A stretch of DNA of 30,863 nucleotides, taken from contig DATDJZ010000056.1 in NCBI GenBank assembly GCA_036520315.1, positions 1-30,863 on the forward strand, written 5' to 3'. Source of the stretch: DASUPK01 sp036520315. GTDB taxonomy: Bacteria; Actinomycetota; Thermoleophilia; Solirubrobacterales; 70-9. Of the stretch, positions 30,715 through 30,863 are shown piece by piece. The translations under genes were made by a program, and so were the position numbers. Below the pieces are notes generated by a model, which worked only from the letters and a program-made list of their open reading frames with translations, searched no databases and was not told the origin of the DNA. Positions within the stretch are counted from its first letter, which is position 1. Each line of letters opens with the position of its first letter.

Positions 30715-30863
30715 ATGAGCGACGAGCTGCCCGTCCTCTGGCAGTACAGCTTCTCGAACTACAACGAGAAGGCCCGCTGGGCGCTTGACTTCAAGCGCAT
30801 CCCCCATCGGCGGCGGTCCGTGATGCCCGGAGGGTTCCGCGGCCTCTGGCTCTCGCGGGGGGA
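30715..30863 (+). CDS. Glutathione S-transferase-like protein, 5' end only
   Basis: 49 codons are visible before the window ends. The start ATG lies one base after the fakA stop. The sequence begins MSDELPVLWQYSFSNYNEKA and continues RWALDFKRIPHRRRSV, which matches the N-terminal thioredoxin-fold of GST proteins: a first beta strand followed by a serine/asparagine loop and the KARWAL helix. Many actinobacteria lack glutathione, so the thiol or substrate may differ. No statement on the C-terminal domain is possible. Operon membership with fakA is likely from the spacing. Confidence 0.7.
   Translation, partial: MSDELPVLWQYSFSNYNEKARWALDFKRIPHRRRSVMPGGFRGLWLSRG

Overview
The window is GC-rich (roughly 68-70% by eye), densely packed bacterial chromosome with almost entirely housekeeping content. 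Gene order (scpB, rluB, aromatic genes, aroA, cmk, der; priA-def-fmt-rpe; a complete rib cluster; rpmB-fakA) and the secreted proteins with Ig-like C-terminal modules and basic tails point to a deep-branching actinobacterium, most likely class Thermoleophilia (Solirubrobacterales or Gaiellales relatives). This placement is an inference from gene content. An intact helicase PriA argues against the classical high-GC actinomycetes. No rRNA, tRNA, CRISPR array, insertion-sequence transposase or prophage gene was seen.

Layout. (1) 1-1692: the 3' end of scpB, then two secreted peptidoglycan-hydrolase-like genes (M14/MpaA-like peptidase and an Amidase_2 protein). (2) 1731-8467: rluB and an aromatic amino acid cluster: aroH (chorismate mutase), a GNAT gene, hisC-type aminotransferase, class I DAHP synthase, tyrA with ACT domain, aroA. 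Upstream of DAHP synthase lies a short leader peptide ORF ending in an aromatic run (YFYFWRF) with hairpins, so attenuation by aromatic aminoacyl-tRNA supply is likely. A 163-nt imperfect palindrome separates aroF from tyrA. (3) 8533-14236: a convergent cupin gene, then cmk, der, a DUF3352-type membrane protein and metK. (4) 14276-18822, minus strand: two tandem paralogous secreted proteins with RTX-like and Ig-like regions and a small bacterial-PH membrane protein. (5) 18877-23711: priA, def, fmt, a small double zinc-ribbon protein and rpe. (6) 23708-25144, minus strand: a MOP-superfamily flippase, divergent from (7) 25209-28831: ribD, ribE, ribBA, ribH, a complete set of the dedicated riboflavin enzymes except the phosphatase. 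(8) 28849-30863: rpmB, a FakA/DAK2 protein and the start of a GST-like gene.

The most interesting signals are non-coding. They are the aromatic leader peptide and alternative hairpins before aroF; the 163-nt palindrome whose left terminus supplies the aroF stop codon; a 30-bp palindromic repeat family (four copies in the first 4.7 kb, three of them inside coding sequences); an operator-like inverted repeat between the flippase and ribD; and a recurrent TANNNT box 6-14 nt upstream of many start codons, suggesting widespread leaderless or near-leaderless transcription. Many genes overlap by ATGA/GTGA, implying translational coupling within operons.
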